The notes: a model not told the origin generated them from the sequence alone. A DNA stretch of 64,000 nt from Larus michahellis (GCF_964199755.1 NC_133906.1:2232001-2296000); one strand, 5' to 3'. Counted from the stretch's first letter, positions 33,146-44,759 are shown. A program made the numbers and translations.

Positions 33146-34780
33146 GAGAGAGATGAAGGTGACTGTAGCAAACACAAAGCAACACGTTACCGCAGCCTTC
33201 CCTCCGTCACATCTTGTTTCACTTCTCTTTGTGAGCATTGAATATAAAACATCCCGTGGCTGAAGCCGACTTGAGTTCTCAGCCAAGCAGTGGCTATCTC
33301 AGGAGCAATGTGACACCATCTTGTGGGGTGTCCCTAAGGTACAACAGTCCCACCCTTCCCATCCTCCGCAGAGGAAGTGGCAGGAGCTCAGCAGACGGGA
33401 GGGAGGAAATAAGGGATGCTTCTCTGGAGGCATTAGAGCTGACACCCTAGCAAGACTTGCGCCTGAGGAAGATGGACTTTATGGGCTGGTCTTACACCAG
33501 TATCTGTTAGCAGGGAGCTGCCTGGGCTCTGGGTGTGTCCCCATTGCATGGTGTCTTCCAGGCCCTGCTGCAGGGGCTGGATGAACCTGCACCCTGGGGT
33601 TAGTGGTGTAACCCCACTGTCCCGCAGCATCCAGCAGCTGGTGGTAGTTTGGCATACCTGGTTGAGTTGGACACTGGCTTTCATTAGCCATGGGACTCCA
33701 GCAGCTCGTGGTGGCCCAATGGCTCGCATGGGGTTACGCTCCCTGGGCTGTCAGCATGGCTGTGCTCCATGTCTGTCTTCCCAAGTGAGAAATGCAGCAT
33801 GAGCTGACAGCATTGCTCTTCACAAGGTTGTCCCATCCCTGGGCTGCTCTTCCAGGGTACTGCTGAGATGGGTCCGTCTGCTGTGAGCACGCAGGGTCCT
33901 GCTCTTGACCACGCTCTGTCACTGTGCATGGGCAGTGGGGAATGACATGAGAGACCATCACACTAGCAGCCCCTGGGATCCCTGCCTGGACTGTGGCCAC
34001 CAACTTTGTGAGCAGGGCCCTCTGGTGGGGCCAGGGCATGGTGAGGGTACAGTGAGGAGGGTGCAGCTCCCATCCTGGCTGTGTCCAAACAAGGTCTTTC
34101 TTGCTCCTTCCTCCTTCTCTTTTCAGTCTCCAGGTCAAACTTCTAAACTTTCCAAGTGTCTTTACAGACTCTAGAGCCAGGATGTGGGAGTTGAACGCTG
34201 GGAGTGGGGTTGCAGGGCTTTGTGTGTGGGTGTTCACGGCTCCACTAACAAGCTCGGATGCCTCAGCAGAATGAGCTCCAGCCTCTCCAGAGCTGGAGAA
34301 GAGCATCCAATCCCCTCTGCATTGACCACTCCTGCTCTTCTGAGAATTGGCTTTGAAAGGCTTTGCAAATGGAAATGGAAAATATTCTTTTCTACGGAAA
34401 ACAGTTGTGCTTTGGCTTTATATGAACCACAGCGGCAGCTCCCCTCAGATCCTTGTTCCACTAGGGTTTATCTGCTGGGGCATGAACAAGAGAGTTAGGA
34501 GGAAAAGGTAGAGATGGGCTGAGAGTTTCCTAGCCTGGAGAAACCCAGCTGGAGAAGTTAGGAAGGCTTACAGCCAGCCACACAGCATTAGGAGGTGGTG
34601 GCTGGGAGGTGAAGATCTTCCAGGATGGGAGTCGGAAGGTGTTAAGCTCCTGAAAGACATCAGCTCACCAGCTCTGTCTAGGCTGCCTCCCCTTTGAGGG
34701 ACACAGTGAGAAGCAGGAAAGCCAGGGAAAAGCGAGATCCTGACCCAGGAGTGGGGCAGGCATGAAATACTGCATGGCTG
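33146..34780. other. Spacer sequence inside the inverted duplication, no gene seen
   Basis: Mixed-composition unique-looking sequence with a short AT-rich part at 34350-34400. Open frames present have no domain or splice support. Confidence 0.5.
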
Positions 34781-35665
34781 CAGGGACCCTTGGAGCCCTG
34801 GGAGACCCCAAAGCCCCAGGCCTGCAGGGACCCCTGGATGCCAAGCGTGGTCCCAGAGTCCCAGGACTTCAGGGACTACCCCAGAGTCCCAGGGCTGCAG
34901 GGATCCACAGGGGACTGAGTGAGAACCCAGAGCCCTGGGGCTGAGGAGACCCCTGGGACCCCAGAGCCCCAGTGACATCTAAGCCCTGGGGCTGTGGGAG
35001 GCCCTGGGGCCCTGATGAGACCCCAAAGCCCCAGAGCTGCAGGAACCCCAGCATCCTAGTGAGACCCCAGAGCCCAGGTGAGAGGCCAGAGGCCCAGGGC
35101 TGGAGGGACCCCTGGATGCCAAGTGTGGTCCCAGGGTCCCAGGATTTCAGGGACTTCCCCAGAGTCCAGAGCTGCAGGGACCTGCAGGGGACCAAGTGAC
35201 ACCCCAGGGCCCTGGAGCTACAGAGACCCCTGGGATCCCAGGGAAACCTCCAAAGCCCCAGAGCTACAGGGACCCCAGGGTCTTGGTGAGACCCCAGAGC
35301 CCAAGTGAGAGCCCAGAGCCCTGGGGCTGGAGGGACCCTTGAATGACAAGTGTGGTCCAAGAGTCCCTGGACTTCAGGGTCTGCCCCAGAGTCCCGGGGC
35401 TGCAGGGACCTCCAGGGGACTGAGTGACACCCCGGAGCCCTGGGGCTGCAGAGACCCCTGGGGCCCCGATGAGACCCCAAAGCTCCAGAGCTGCAGGGAC
35501 CCCAGGGTCTTGGTGAGACCCCAGAGCCCCGCTGAGAGCCCAGAGCCCCAGGGTTGCCCCAGGGACTCACAGGGGCCCTGGTGAGACCACAGAGTGCCGG
35601 GCCTGCAGGGACACTGGGAGTCCTGGAGCGACCCCAGAGCATCTGGGCTGCAGGGACCCCCCAAC
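34780..35665. repeat. GC-rich minisatellite with higher-order structure
   Basis: Imperfect units of about 30-50 bp centred on GAGACCCCAGAGCCC and GGGCTGCAGGGACCCC repeat throughout. A longer period is visible: the word GGATGCCAAGYGTGGTCC and its variant recur near 34834, 35112 and 35339. Long open frames across it are repeat artefacts. Confidence 0.92.
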
Positions 35666-36748
35666 CATGTACCCATCCAACCCAACCAAGGTAAAACTCG
35701 GCTTCAAGTCCCTGGGGCAGTGCTACACCATGCCCCGCAGGAGGACAACGTCCCCCATAACAGTGACATCCCCAAGCCAGGGCCACCGTGCCCGGGGACC
35801 CCACTTTGGGCTGTGCCACTCGCCCGGCGTGTGCAGTCTGGTGTTCGCCCACTGGGTGTCACGCGTGCTCCACGGACCACAGCGACTGGGACATGGCCAG
35901 CATCAGGGAGAAACCAGGGAAAGGGACAAGATGAGGGACAAACAGAGGAGTAGTGCCATGCCCGCGGAGGGGTCAGCCACAGCTCCCCTACAGCCACCAG
36001 CCGCGGAGGAGATGTGTCCCCCTTGCTCCACGCCGATGCCACCAGTGCGTCCACGGAGGTGGAGGTGATGGCTGGGGCTGTTTCTGACCTGAGTCCCCCA
36101 CCCTGGTGCCAGGCAGGTGGGGGCTGCTCCCCAACATGCCCTCCCAGAGTAGAGTTGGCAGTGCCTTCACCCCCCTCCCTGTGCGAGATGTCCCCCGCTG
36201 CTCTGAGCTGTTTTGTGGCACCCCAGGAACAGCCAGGTCTTGCCAGCTCAAAGCTGAGGGTTTGGGGTGATTTGCACCTCCGTTTCAGCCTCTCGGGACA
36301 CTCAGTATTACTGGACCCAGTTAAAGGTCCCCATCACAGTGGGTGTGCTGGGGACACGCTCCTCTCAGTGCCAAGGAGCCCAGAGAAGGGAACTCCCCCC
36401 TTAAATTTTGCCGTTAAGCAGAGGATGGGATGAAGACCCAGAAACTTTGCTCCTCCTTCTTATTCCTACCCTGCCCTGCCGTTGCATCCTTCCTGCTCTC
36501 GGCAGGGTCTGCACAGCCGAGCCGATGCACAGTGGCCCCCTCAGCCACCCTGAGCCCTCCCAGAGAAGGGGACAGGGCAGGGACATCATTGTCACCCTGC
36601 ACCTGGGGACCACGAGCTTCTGTATGCTTTAGCACAGACTCTTTTCTGCCACTTTGGGAGCTTCTGGTATCAAGGAAAATTGTGTGTTGGGGGGAACTGC
36701 TCCCCTCCAGCTCCCCTTGGAGGCTGGGACTCAGGACAGCCAGGGTGT
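35666..36748. other. Intergenic sequence, no feature recognised
   Basis: GC-rich sequence between the minisatellite and the right arm of the inverted duplication. No exon, repeat family or RNA gene could be supported. Confidence 0.5.
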
Positions 36749-37069
36749 CCAGCCCTGCTGTGTCCCTTCCTTGTCCCCTGTGCAGGGTCTCATCCCTGGC
36801 ACCATTTCCCAGGGAGCTGGGCAGGGGGCAGCACCATCTCCCTCAGGCAAAGGCAGGGCGGGGGGTTCAGAGCATCCAGGCTGGCAAAATCAGATGGCAC
36901 CGATGGCAAAACACAGGTGGGATGGGGGGAAGGCTACCAGGCACCTTCCCAGGGGCTGGCAAAGCAAACAGGGGCATAGATGGATGTGTGGGGGCTCCCT
37001 GCTCACCCCTGCCTTGAGTTTTGGCCTCAGCTCTGCCCTCAAGAAACCCAGTGGAGGACAATGCATTCG
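36749..37069 (-). repeat. Right arm of the 0.32 kb inverted duplication
   Basis: The partner of 32823-33145 in opposite orientation, about 3.6 kb away, with a higher-order minisatellite in between. Homology fades quickly outside the arm on both sides. Confidence 0.88.
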
Positions 37070-37847
37070 GGGGGGCTCCCTGGGGTGCAGAGACTGAGGA
37101 GAAAGATCCCACAGCAGGTCTGCCCCATTGGTGGTGGGGCAGAAGGTCCCTTGGGTGATGTGACTCCTCACACCTCCTGAGTACCTGTGTACCTCCCTGC
37201 CACTCCTCAGCACCCTCCTACAACTGGAGTCGTGCCAGGTCAGGGTCCTGCCCCATGAAGATGCTCCTCCAGCTACGTGCATCCCACATACCTGTGTGGA
37301 CATGGACACTGCGCAGTGACACACCTCTGCGTGACACAGTACAGAAATGGCAGCCCACAGTACGCATGATGCAGAGTTACCTGGGGCAAGTGCCCGTGTG
37401 GATGCAGCTGTGGGGCAGCGACCTGCCCAGGGGCTCCTGTTACACCCACAGACATCCAGCAGGTACCTATGAGTCCTCCACCCAACTGGTGGCACAGAAG
37501 CCATCACTGATATGGAGAACACACAGCAATGATGTATCTGGACATGCGTGTCAGCCATGCACATGTGGCCACCTGAGCATCACATGTGTGGAACCACATA
37601 GAGCTGGTGTGACTTGCACCCCATGGCTTGGCAGTGCATCAGCCAGGGGCCCAGGGCAGCCCATGGATGCTGGGCACCCCCACCCTTGTGATGCACATAC
37701 ATGTGCATGCACACACATGTGCAGGCACACATGGAGCATTGTAAACACGCTGTATGTGCGTGCAGGCACGTGCATACACATTGCAGCTGCTTCGGCATGC
37801 TTCTTGATTGATGCTCCTCAAAGGCTTCACCTTAAGCTCCCATCTCA
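37070..37847. other. Intergenic sequence with a TG/CA-rich tract
   Basis: The tract at about 37680-37780 is rich in CACATG, TGCA and GTGCAGGCACA words, resembling a decayed dinucleotide repeat. Nothing else is recognised. Confidence 0.5.
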
Positions 37848-38216
37848 CTGAATCACAGAATGGTTTGGGTTGGAAGGGACCTTAAAGATCATCCAGTGCC
37901 ACCCCCTGCCCTGGGCAGGGACACCTCCCACCAGACCAGGTTGCTCAAAGCCTCATCCAGCCTGATCTTGAACGCTTCCAGGGATGGGGCATTGACAGCT
38001 TCCCTGGGCAACGTGTTCCAGTGCTTCACCAGCCTTACAGTAAAGAATTTCTTCCTGATATCCAATCTAAATCTCCCCTCTTTCAGTTTGAGGCCGTTAC
38101 CCCGTGTCCTATCATTACATTCCCTGATCAAGAGTCCCTCCTTGTCCTTCCTGTAGGCCCCCTTTAGGTACTGGCAGGCTGCTATAAGGTCTCCTCGGAG
38201 CCTTCTCTTCTCCAAG
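37848..38216 (-). mobile_element. CR1 LINE, 5'-truncated
   Basis: Reverse-oriented CR1 3' region beginning at AATCACAGAATGGTTTGGGT and passing through ATCATCCAGTGCCACCCCCT, AAGAATTTCTTCCTGATATC and CTTCTCTTCTCCAAGG. It encodes only the far C-terminal end of ORF2. Confidence 0.95.
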
Positions 38217-38584
38217 GGTCTCCGTCAGCCTCCTTGCTGCATCCTGCTCCCCACTTGCTTCCCGCCACCGTCCCTGTACTGCAGCCTCGTGTTCCCCCTT
38301 CCCCAGCTCTCCCACCACATTACGCTTCTCTTTTTAGCTTAACCCTTCTGCTCAGAGCTGCTCAGAGCTGCCTCGTGTCACCCCTACCTTGTCTGCGCTG
38401 GGGAGTCCTTCCCTCCCCGTGGTACCCGCTGCCAGCCCGGGACCCTGTGCCAGCCCCCATCCGCCCAAACCCTGGCTCTGCCCCATCGCCCTTTTCCCAG
38501 CCTGGAAGATAGGGCTTCAGTGCCCGCAGCCCCACGGCTGCCAGGCCAGGGCTTGTTCGCACAGCGCCCCAGCCGGGCATCAGG

Positions 38585-38770
38585 ATGATTTAAAAGGACT
38601 GTGAAAAATGTAGTTATTTTTCCCCCTTTCAGCTGCAAGTCAATACTCGGGGAAGGATGTTTAATTATCTTCGTCACCCTCCTAAATCTCTTTATGAGAG
38701 GGTTTGGCTGCAAATCTCCACATCATTTCAAAGTTATTGGCTAGCGCGGTGCACAGCAGCACAGTAAATT
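38585..38770. other. AT-rich unique island, candidate conserved non-coding element
   Basis: In a GC-rich setting this stretch has TGTAGTTATTTTT, GATGTTTAATTATCTTCG and TTATTGGCTA (CCAAT-type). It has no coding potential or repeat signature. Conservation is a guess from composition. Confidence 0.3.
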
Positions 38771-39034
38771 AGCTGGTCAGAGCGGGCACGGGTGCCCCCC
38801 CCGCACTGCCCGAGCTTTGCACAGCTGTGCCAGTGCGGTTGGCAGTAGGGAAGCCCCCTGCTAGCCCGGGGGAGTTAGGGCTGGTGTCCCCTCCAGGCGT
38901 GGGCATCACCTGGTTGTCATGCCCTGGTACATGCCCTGACCCTGGGGGGTAGCTGGTGGCAACGCCACAGGCTGGCAGATCCTGGGGTGTGCAGGACTAG
39001 GCAGGATCCAGGGGACACAGGATGGCCAGGACCA

Positions 39035-39790
39035 CAGAATCACAGGGGTTGGACGGGACCTCTGGAGATCATCCAGTCCAACCCCCGGCAGAGCAGGGTC
39101 ACCCACAGCAGGTGGCACAGGAACGTGTCCAGGCGGGTTTGGAATGTCTCCAGAGACGGAGACTCCACCACCTGTCTGGGCAGCCTGTGCCAGGGCTCTG
39201 CCACCCTCACAGCAAAGAAGTTCCTCCTCATGTTGAGATGGAGCTTCCTATGGTCAAGTTTATGCCCGTTACCTCTTATCCTGTCACTGGGCACCACTGA
39301 GAAGAGCCTGGCCCCGTCCTCCTGACACCCACCCTTTCAGTATTGATAAGCATTGATAAGATCCCCCCTCAGTTGTCTTTTTTCCAGACTGAAGAGACCC
39401 AAATCCCTCAGCCTTTCTTCATCAGAGAGGTGTTCCAGTCCCCTCAGCATCTTGGTAGCCCTTTGCTGTCCCCTCTCCAGCAGTTCCCTGTCTTCTTGAA
39501 CCGGGGAGCCCAGAACTGGACACAGCACTCCAGATGCGGCCTCCCCAGGGCAGAGCAGAGGGGGAGGACGACCTCCCTCCACCTGCTGGCCACATTCTTC
39601 TTGATGCACCCCAGGGTGCCATTGGCCTTTTTGGCCACAAGGGCCCATTGTTGGCTCATGGTCATCCTGTTGTCCACCAGGACTCCCAGGTCTCTTTCTA
39701 CAGACCTGCCACTCCAGGGTGACCTCCTGCACTGTGAGGTCCATCCTTCTCCCTGTGGCACTGTACCCCCAGGACAGCCTTGCTGGGCTG
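39035..39790 (-). mobile_element. CR1 LINE, about 0.75 kb
   Basis: Reverse-oriented CR1 starting at CACAGAATCACAGGGGTTGG, with GATCATCCAGTCCAACCCCC, AAGAAGTTCCTCCTCATGTT and TTTCCAGACTGAAGAGACCC. The right part contains the end of ORF2, recognisable in reverse as [16 protein letters not shown] and [16 protein letters not shown]. It is the longest CR1 copy of the 30-64 kb region and comes from a different subfamily than the copies at 40.9 and 45.4 kb. Confidence 0.95.
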
Positions 39791-40310
39791 GGGTCGTCAG
39801 GTGCCTGGTACCCCCACGGCTGACAGGACACCCCCGGGGTTACCCAGTTTGATGTGGACGAGGATGGGTCTGAGTCATCGGCACATCAAAGATGCCAGTT
39901 CCACTCAGCTGCTCTGAGCCCCCCAAACTCCCCATCCCTCCGCCTGGCACCCCCTCAAAGGCAGAGGGGAGAGCTGGTGGGTGTGCTGAGGCCCAGCGCG
40001 GTGCCAGGGGCTGCTGCCACCCCCCGGGGCAGGAGGTACCCATCCAGTGGGCGCAGGGCTGGGTGCTGCAGGGGGGGTGGCTGCAGGCCAGTGGAGGCGC
40101 AGGAGGGAGAGCGGACACCGCCATGCTCCCCAACCCCTCTGCTGCAGGGGTGGGGGGCACAGAGAGTGGGGTACAGCCCCCCCCCTCACCCAGCAGCATC
40201 CCTGGCAGGCAGCACCCAGCACCCAGCGTGCCCTAAGCCTCCCGTTCTCATGCAAAGCCAGCCGAGCCTGGGCTGGGCTGGAGGCCTGAGATACGCCGGA
40301 ACAAAATGCC
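39791..40310. other. Intergenic GC-rich sequence
   Basis: No gene, repeat family or regulatory island could be supported here. Confidence 0.5.
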
Positions 40311-40660
40311 ACCTTTCCCGATAATGCCTTTTATTGGACTAGGTGACACGCAGGCTTTAAGGGGATAGCAGGAGAATCCTCTCGGCTCATCCGCAGAAAG
40401 GATTTCCACAGCCCTCCTGGCGGCTTGTCACCGCTCGGCTGCGAGTCCCTGAAGAGTTATTACCTCCCGACGCAGGGCTCTGTCTGCCGGCAGCTGAATG
40501 GCGTCCCTGCCCCCTGTTTGCTGCTTAGAAAGATTACGCCGCCTTTGGAATAAGCTCCGCGGAGCGCCGCCGCCGCCGCATCAGACAGGGGCTAATCAGA
40601 AAATTAGCAGGGAAAGAAAAGTTTGTGGCAGGAACTTATCCGCGGCGCGGGTGCGTGCTG
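40310..40660. other. Unique CpG-containing island with AT-rich words, candidate regulatory element
   Basis: The segment mixes CpG-rich parts with TTTTATTGGACTAGG, GAGTTATTACCTC, GATTACGCC and GGGCTAATCAGAAAATTAGC (a near-palindromic homeodomain-type word). It is unlike the neighbouring repeats and has no coding structure. Confidence 0.35.
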
Positions 40661-40767
40661 CTGCGGCTGCTCCCGCGCCCGCCCGCAGCCCTCGCTGCGG
40701 CTGCAGCAAAACTTCCCCGTGACTTGAGCGATGGAACTGGCTCCAAACGCGTGGGATGAGGAAGTGG

Positions 40768-40937
40768 TGCACACACGCGCGCGCGCACACACACACACAC
40801 ACACGTGTGCGCTTGAGCACGTAGATAGTGTGCGCGATGCGCGCGCACACACAAGCAAACACACGCAGCCTTGTACACACATACGTCCGCCCCTGCATCC
40901 TTGGCACAGAGGTTTCTGTACACGCGTGCACACATGC
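40768..40937. repeat. Alternating purine-pyrimidine CA/CG repeat
   Basis: A (CG)n/(CA)n tract with runs such as CGCGCGCGCACACACACAC, interrupted once and resumed at GATGCGCGCGCACACAC. Long alternation of purine and pyrimidine with CG steps favours left-handed Z-DNA. Confidence 0.9.
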
Positions 40938-41385
40938 ACACGAAGGGCCCTGGAGATGCTGGGAGGGCTGGAGCCCCTCTGCTGTGAGGACAGGCTGAGA
41001 GAGCTGGAGGGGTTCAGCCTGGAGAAGAGAAGGCTCCAGGGAGACCTTATAGCAGCCTTCCAGTCCCTAAAGGGGCTCCAGGAAAGCTGGGGAGGGACTC
41101 TGGATCAGGGAGGGGAGCCATGGGACGAGGGGGAAGGGGTTTAAACTGGAAGAGGGGAGATTGAGATGAGATCTGAGGCAGAAATTGTTTGCTGTGAGGG
41201 TGGTGAGCCCCTGGCCCAGGTTGCCCAGAGAAGCTGTGGCTGCCCCATCCCTGGAGGGGTTCAAGGCCAGGTTGGACGGGGCTTGGAGCAACCTCGTGTG
41301 GTGGGAGGTGTCCCTGCCCAGGGCAGGGGGGTGGCACTGGCTGGGCTTTAAGGTCCCTTCCAACCCAAACCATTCTGTGATTCTA
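40938..41385 (+). mobile_element. CR1 LINE, 5'-truncated
   Basis: Forward CR1 3' end with GAGGACAGGCTGAGAGAGCT, GGAGAAGAGAAGGCTCCAGG, GAGGGTGGTGAGCCCCTGGC and the terminal CCATTCTGTGATTCTA. It is very similar to the copy at 45.4 kb. CA-rich repeats flank it on both sides, which suggests insertion into a CA repeat. Confidence 0.95.
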
Positions 41386-41640
41386 CACACAGAGGCACGC
41401 CAACACTCACACTCATGCACGCACACGCACACAGACCTGTGCACATATACACACACATACACGTGCACATGTGTGCGTGCATCCCTGTGTACACAGACAT
41501 GCGATTCCACGCTTGCACGTGCACTCACACACCTGCACTAAGAAGTATGGACCCGCGCACACCTGCACCTGCACACGCGTGTTCCTATATGCATGAACAC
41601 ATATGCATAAGTGCATACACACACATGCGTGGCCACATAT
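41386..41640. repeat. Degenerate CA/TG-rich repeat
   Basis: Imperfect CACACA, CATGCACG and ACATATGC words run from the CR1 end to about 41640. It is probably the right half of the CA repeat into which the CR1 inserted. Confidence 0.75.
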
Positions 41641-42918
41641 GGGCGCCTCGGGACCTCTCCCATCTCTGGCTGAGCGGTGAGCAGGGGACAGGTGCTGCGC
41701 CAAGCCCACAATGTGCCACCGATGCCATGCCCGCTCAGGACAGAAGTGCATCCCACTCCTGCATTGGTGTGACATCAGTCCCCATGCCGCGGTGCCACCC
41801 CAGGGACAGCCCCCAGGACACCCTTGGGTGGCCCATCCCGTCCTGTGCCACGGGGGTGGGCAGAGGGGGTGGCCCGTGGTGGGCGGGGGGCAGGGAGCCG
41901 TGCCGAGAGCAAACCCCCGGGAGTGGCGTGCAGGGGGTGATTAAAACACGCTGTTTGTTTTATTTAAGCCCAAGCCTCAGGGAGAGTCACAGGGCACTGA
42001 GCTAGAAAATAGCATTTCCAGAAACTGCCTGCTGACACCTGGAGCCCTGACCTTTGCAAACTTCATTAGTGCCACCGAGACACCAGCGCGTCCCACCCGG
42101 GGGGCACCTGGAGGAGGATGGCAGGGACCCCTCCCCGCCTCCCCCACTCCCACCATCGCAGCCCCTCCATGGATCCCCCAAACACATCCATGTCCCAGAG
42201 CGGGGACTTTCTGTGGGATGCCCTTGCCCCACGCGACTCAGCGCCGTGGCACAGCAATGGTGGTGGCACCGAGAGCTGGGGGACATGGACCTTGTCCCCC
42301 CAGGGGCTTTTGCCCCCAGAGTTGTGGCCAGTCTGGGGTGATACTGCCAGCACTACTGGGCCACGGCCACTTTTTGGGGATGGCTGATCCAGCCGTAGCA
42401 ACAGTTGCTACGATCCCCTTTTCCCATTCCCTTTTCCCGACTCCAGCGACTTCCCATGGCAGCTCTGGCGCTGCTGGGGATGTGTTTACAGGCAATTAAA
42501 GCTCATTAATTGCACAGAAGCAACAGAGGCCCCGTGGCAATGTGTGGGGGTGAATCTAGCAAGGGGGAGCGCCAGACCCGGCAGTCCCTGGCACCTCCAG
42601 GGTGGTTTGGGTGGGGCAAGGGGGGGGGTCTGCAGCCGCCTGGGGTGGGATCCCAGAGCTGGCAGCAAAGCCTGCATGATGGGGGGACGTGCGTGGGCAT
42701 TGTGGTGAGTCTCCACCACCCACTCGGCAGCCCCATGTGGATGTCCAAGCACTGCCCACGTCAACCTCTGAGCCTCGGAAAGGGGGTCGATCCCCCAGCT
42801 GCCGCCTCTCTCGGGGGGGTATCAGCTGAATCTCCCCTCCCCCCGGCAGCCTGGTGCTTTGCCGTGGGGGTGAAATGAGCTCCGCTTTCCACAGGCGGGA
42901 GCCGAGCCAGGGCTTGCT
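41641..42918. other. Intergenic sequence, mostly GC-rich
   Basis: A short AT-rich segment at 41940-41980 (TTAAAACACGCTGTTTGTTT) and another at 42490-42520 (TTAAAGCTCATTAATTGCAC) stand out. The rest has no recognisable gene or repeat. Confidence 0.45.
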
Positions 42919-43206
42919 GGTCCTGAAGGATGCCAAACCGGGCACGGGCAGCAGTGTGTGGGACGTGGGGCTCAGCCTCACACATGGCAGGATAAGTCCC
43001 TGTCCCTGGCAGGATAAGTCCCAGGCTCGCAGCTCCTTCCAGTACGGCAGAGCACCCTCCCCATGAATCCCAGCTGCTGGTGACCCCCAGCCATCCAGGG
43101 GACAGCTCGTCCCCCCACGAATGATGCGGGACCTCCTACCACAGCAGCACCCAACCCTCCCAGGACTGCACCCAGCATCCCGCATCCAGCAGCCGGGCGC
43201 ATCCCG
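42919..43206 (+). repeat. Left arm of a 0.29 kb inverted repeat
   Basis: The arm is a close reverse complement of 43576-43868. Shared words include GCACGGGCAGCAGTGTGTGG, CTTCCAGTACGGCAGAGCAC and CCCCACGAATGATGC. A small internal duplication of the word GCAGGATAAGTCCC occurs at about 42990-43021. Confidence 0.93.
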
Positions 43207-43575
43207 CATCCCGCACGTGTCTGAACAGAGCTGGCGCGGGCAGGTGCCGAGCTGCTGCTCCCGAGCTGCCGCGCCTGGGAAAAACAATAGCATTTGGTAG
43301 CAGGGGGAGAAAAACCTTCTCCTGAACGGATTGAAATGATGCTTTGATTGGGAACAGATGCGAGAGAAAAGGGGGGGGAGGCAGGTACCCGTGCGGTTCC
43401 GGCACGGGGCCAGCCGCCAGCCTGCTGGCTGTTCCTTGCTGCTGGGAAGGGAAGAGGCCCCAGAGGCGGCTGGTGCTGGGTTTCCCGCTGTCCTGGCGGC
43501 TCCAGGGACGCCGGGACACCCGGGGACCTGCTGGGTGCCAGCGCCAAGCACGGGAGTGGTTGGAGGATGCCTCGG
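43207..43575. other. Loop between the palindrome arms, partly AT-rich
   Basis: The 0.37 kb spacer contains a unique AT-richer part at 43278-43370 (AAAACAATAGCATTTGG, GATTGAAATGATGCTTTGAT) and a GC-rich remainder. It may be an older functional element that the inverted duplication came to enclose. Confidence 0.4.
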
Positions 43576-43868
43576 CACATGGGATGCGCCTGGCTGCTGG
43601 ACGCGGGATGCTGGGTGCAGTGCTGGGAGGACAGGATGCTGCTGTGGTAGGAGGTCCTGCATCATTCGTGGGGGGACAAGCTGTCCCCTGGATGGCTGGG
43701 GGTCACCAGCAGCTGGGATTCATGGGGAGGGTGCTCTGCCGTACTGGAAGGAGCTGAGAGCCTGAGACTTGTCCTTCCAGGGACAACTTATCCTGCCATG
43801 TGCGAGGCTAAGCCCTGCATCCCACACACTGCTGCCCGTGCCTGGTTTGGCATCCTGCAGGACCAGGA
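43576..43868 (-). repeat. Right arm of the 0.29 kb inverted repeat
   Basis: Reverse-complement partner of 42919-43206 with few mismatches. With the spacer it could extrude as a cruciform or, in RNA, fold as a long hairpin. Confidence 0.93.
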
Positions 43869-44755
43869 CAAGAAGTGCGGTGGGGAGCATGGCGTGGCTT
43901 CCCCCTCCTCTTCCTCCTCTTCCTCCTCCTCCAGCGCAGGCAGCGGGGCTCAGCAAGGCGAGCCACAGCTCTGCCGGGCTGAGGCCAAGGGCGCAGCTGA
44001 AAATAAAGGCTAATCACTCCGCTGCTGAAATTCGGTGCCCCCTGTCCTCCTGCCTGCGCAGAGGCTGGGGTGCGTGGGGCTGGGTCCTGGAGTGCTGGCA
44101 GAGGTACTCGGGGGCACGCTGCTGTCGATGGGAGATGGAGAGCAGCTCGGCATGACCTGACCCCAGCTCCTCCTCTGTCCTGTCCATCTCTCATCCTTGC
44201 CCATGGGGCTGTGGCCTCCTGGCCTCACTCCCTTCCTGGCCGAGGCTGGCGTTGGGAGCGCGAGGGTGCAGGAGAGGTGTGGAGATGCCCAGTGCTGGGT
44301 CTGGGCTTGGATGGGCAAAGACATCCTGCACCCACCCGCCCTTTGGAGACCCCCAGATTCCCTTGGAAGGACCCACATAGGGTGATATTCCGAGAAGGTT
44401 CAAGCCTTTTCCCACTTAAAAGCCAGCTCCCAAGGCTGGGAGGCGGCCGTGCCACTGTTCCTGGGGAAGGGATGCAGCACGGTGGGAAGGGAGGCAGAGC
44501 TCAGCCAGCCTCCCTGCGAGGCTGCAGGCACCCACCCAGCCCCACGCTGCCCCACTGCCCCACTGTGCTCTGCCCCAGGGCTGGGCAAGGCAGAGATGAT
44601 GTAGGGCTATGTAGGGCTGCTCGCTGATCCCCAGGACCCAGGTTGGGAGGCGGCAGGAGCAGCCGGTGACAATTCCATGAGCCAGGGCATCGCGATGCCC
44701 AGCACCCCGGGGAAGCTGGGAAGGGCTTCATCGTGCCTCGCACCCCATCTCAGCA
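43869..44755. other. Intergenic GC-rich sequence
   Basis: Contains a (TCC)n-like stretch at 43902-43932. Open frames here lack any domain or splice support. Confidence 0.5.
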
Positions 44756-44759
44756 CCGG

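Noticed and set aside
32261..33286. Minus-strand open frame of 341 codons, partly shared with an open frame at 36430-37017
   Set aside because: The similarity comes only from the inverted duplication. Beyond the arms the proteins are unrelated, and there is no domain.
34869..35852. Minus-strand open frame of 327 codons
   Set aside because: It is a translation of the GC-rich minisatellite and changes character at its edges.
42556..43665. Minus-strand open frame of 369 codons
   Set aside because: It crosses the palindrome arm and spacer with no change in composition, no domain and no splice support.
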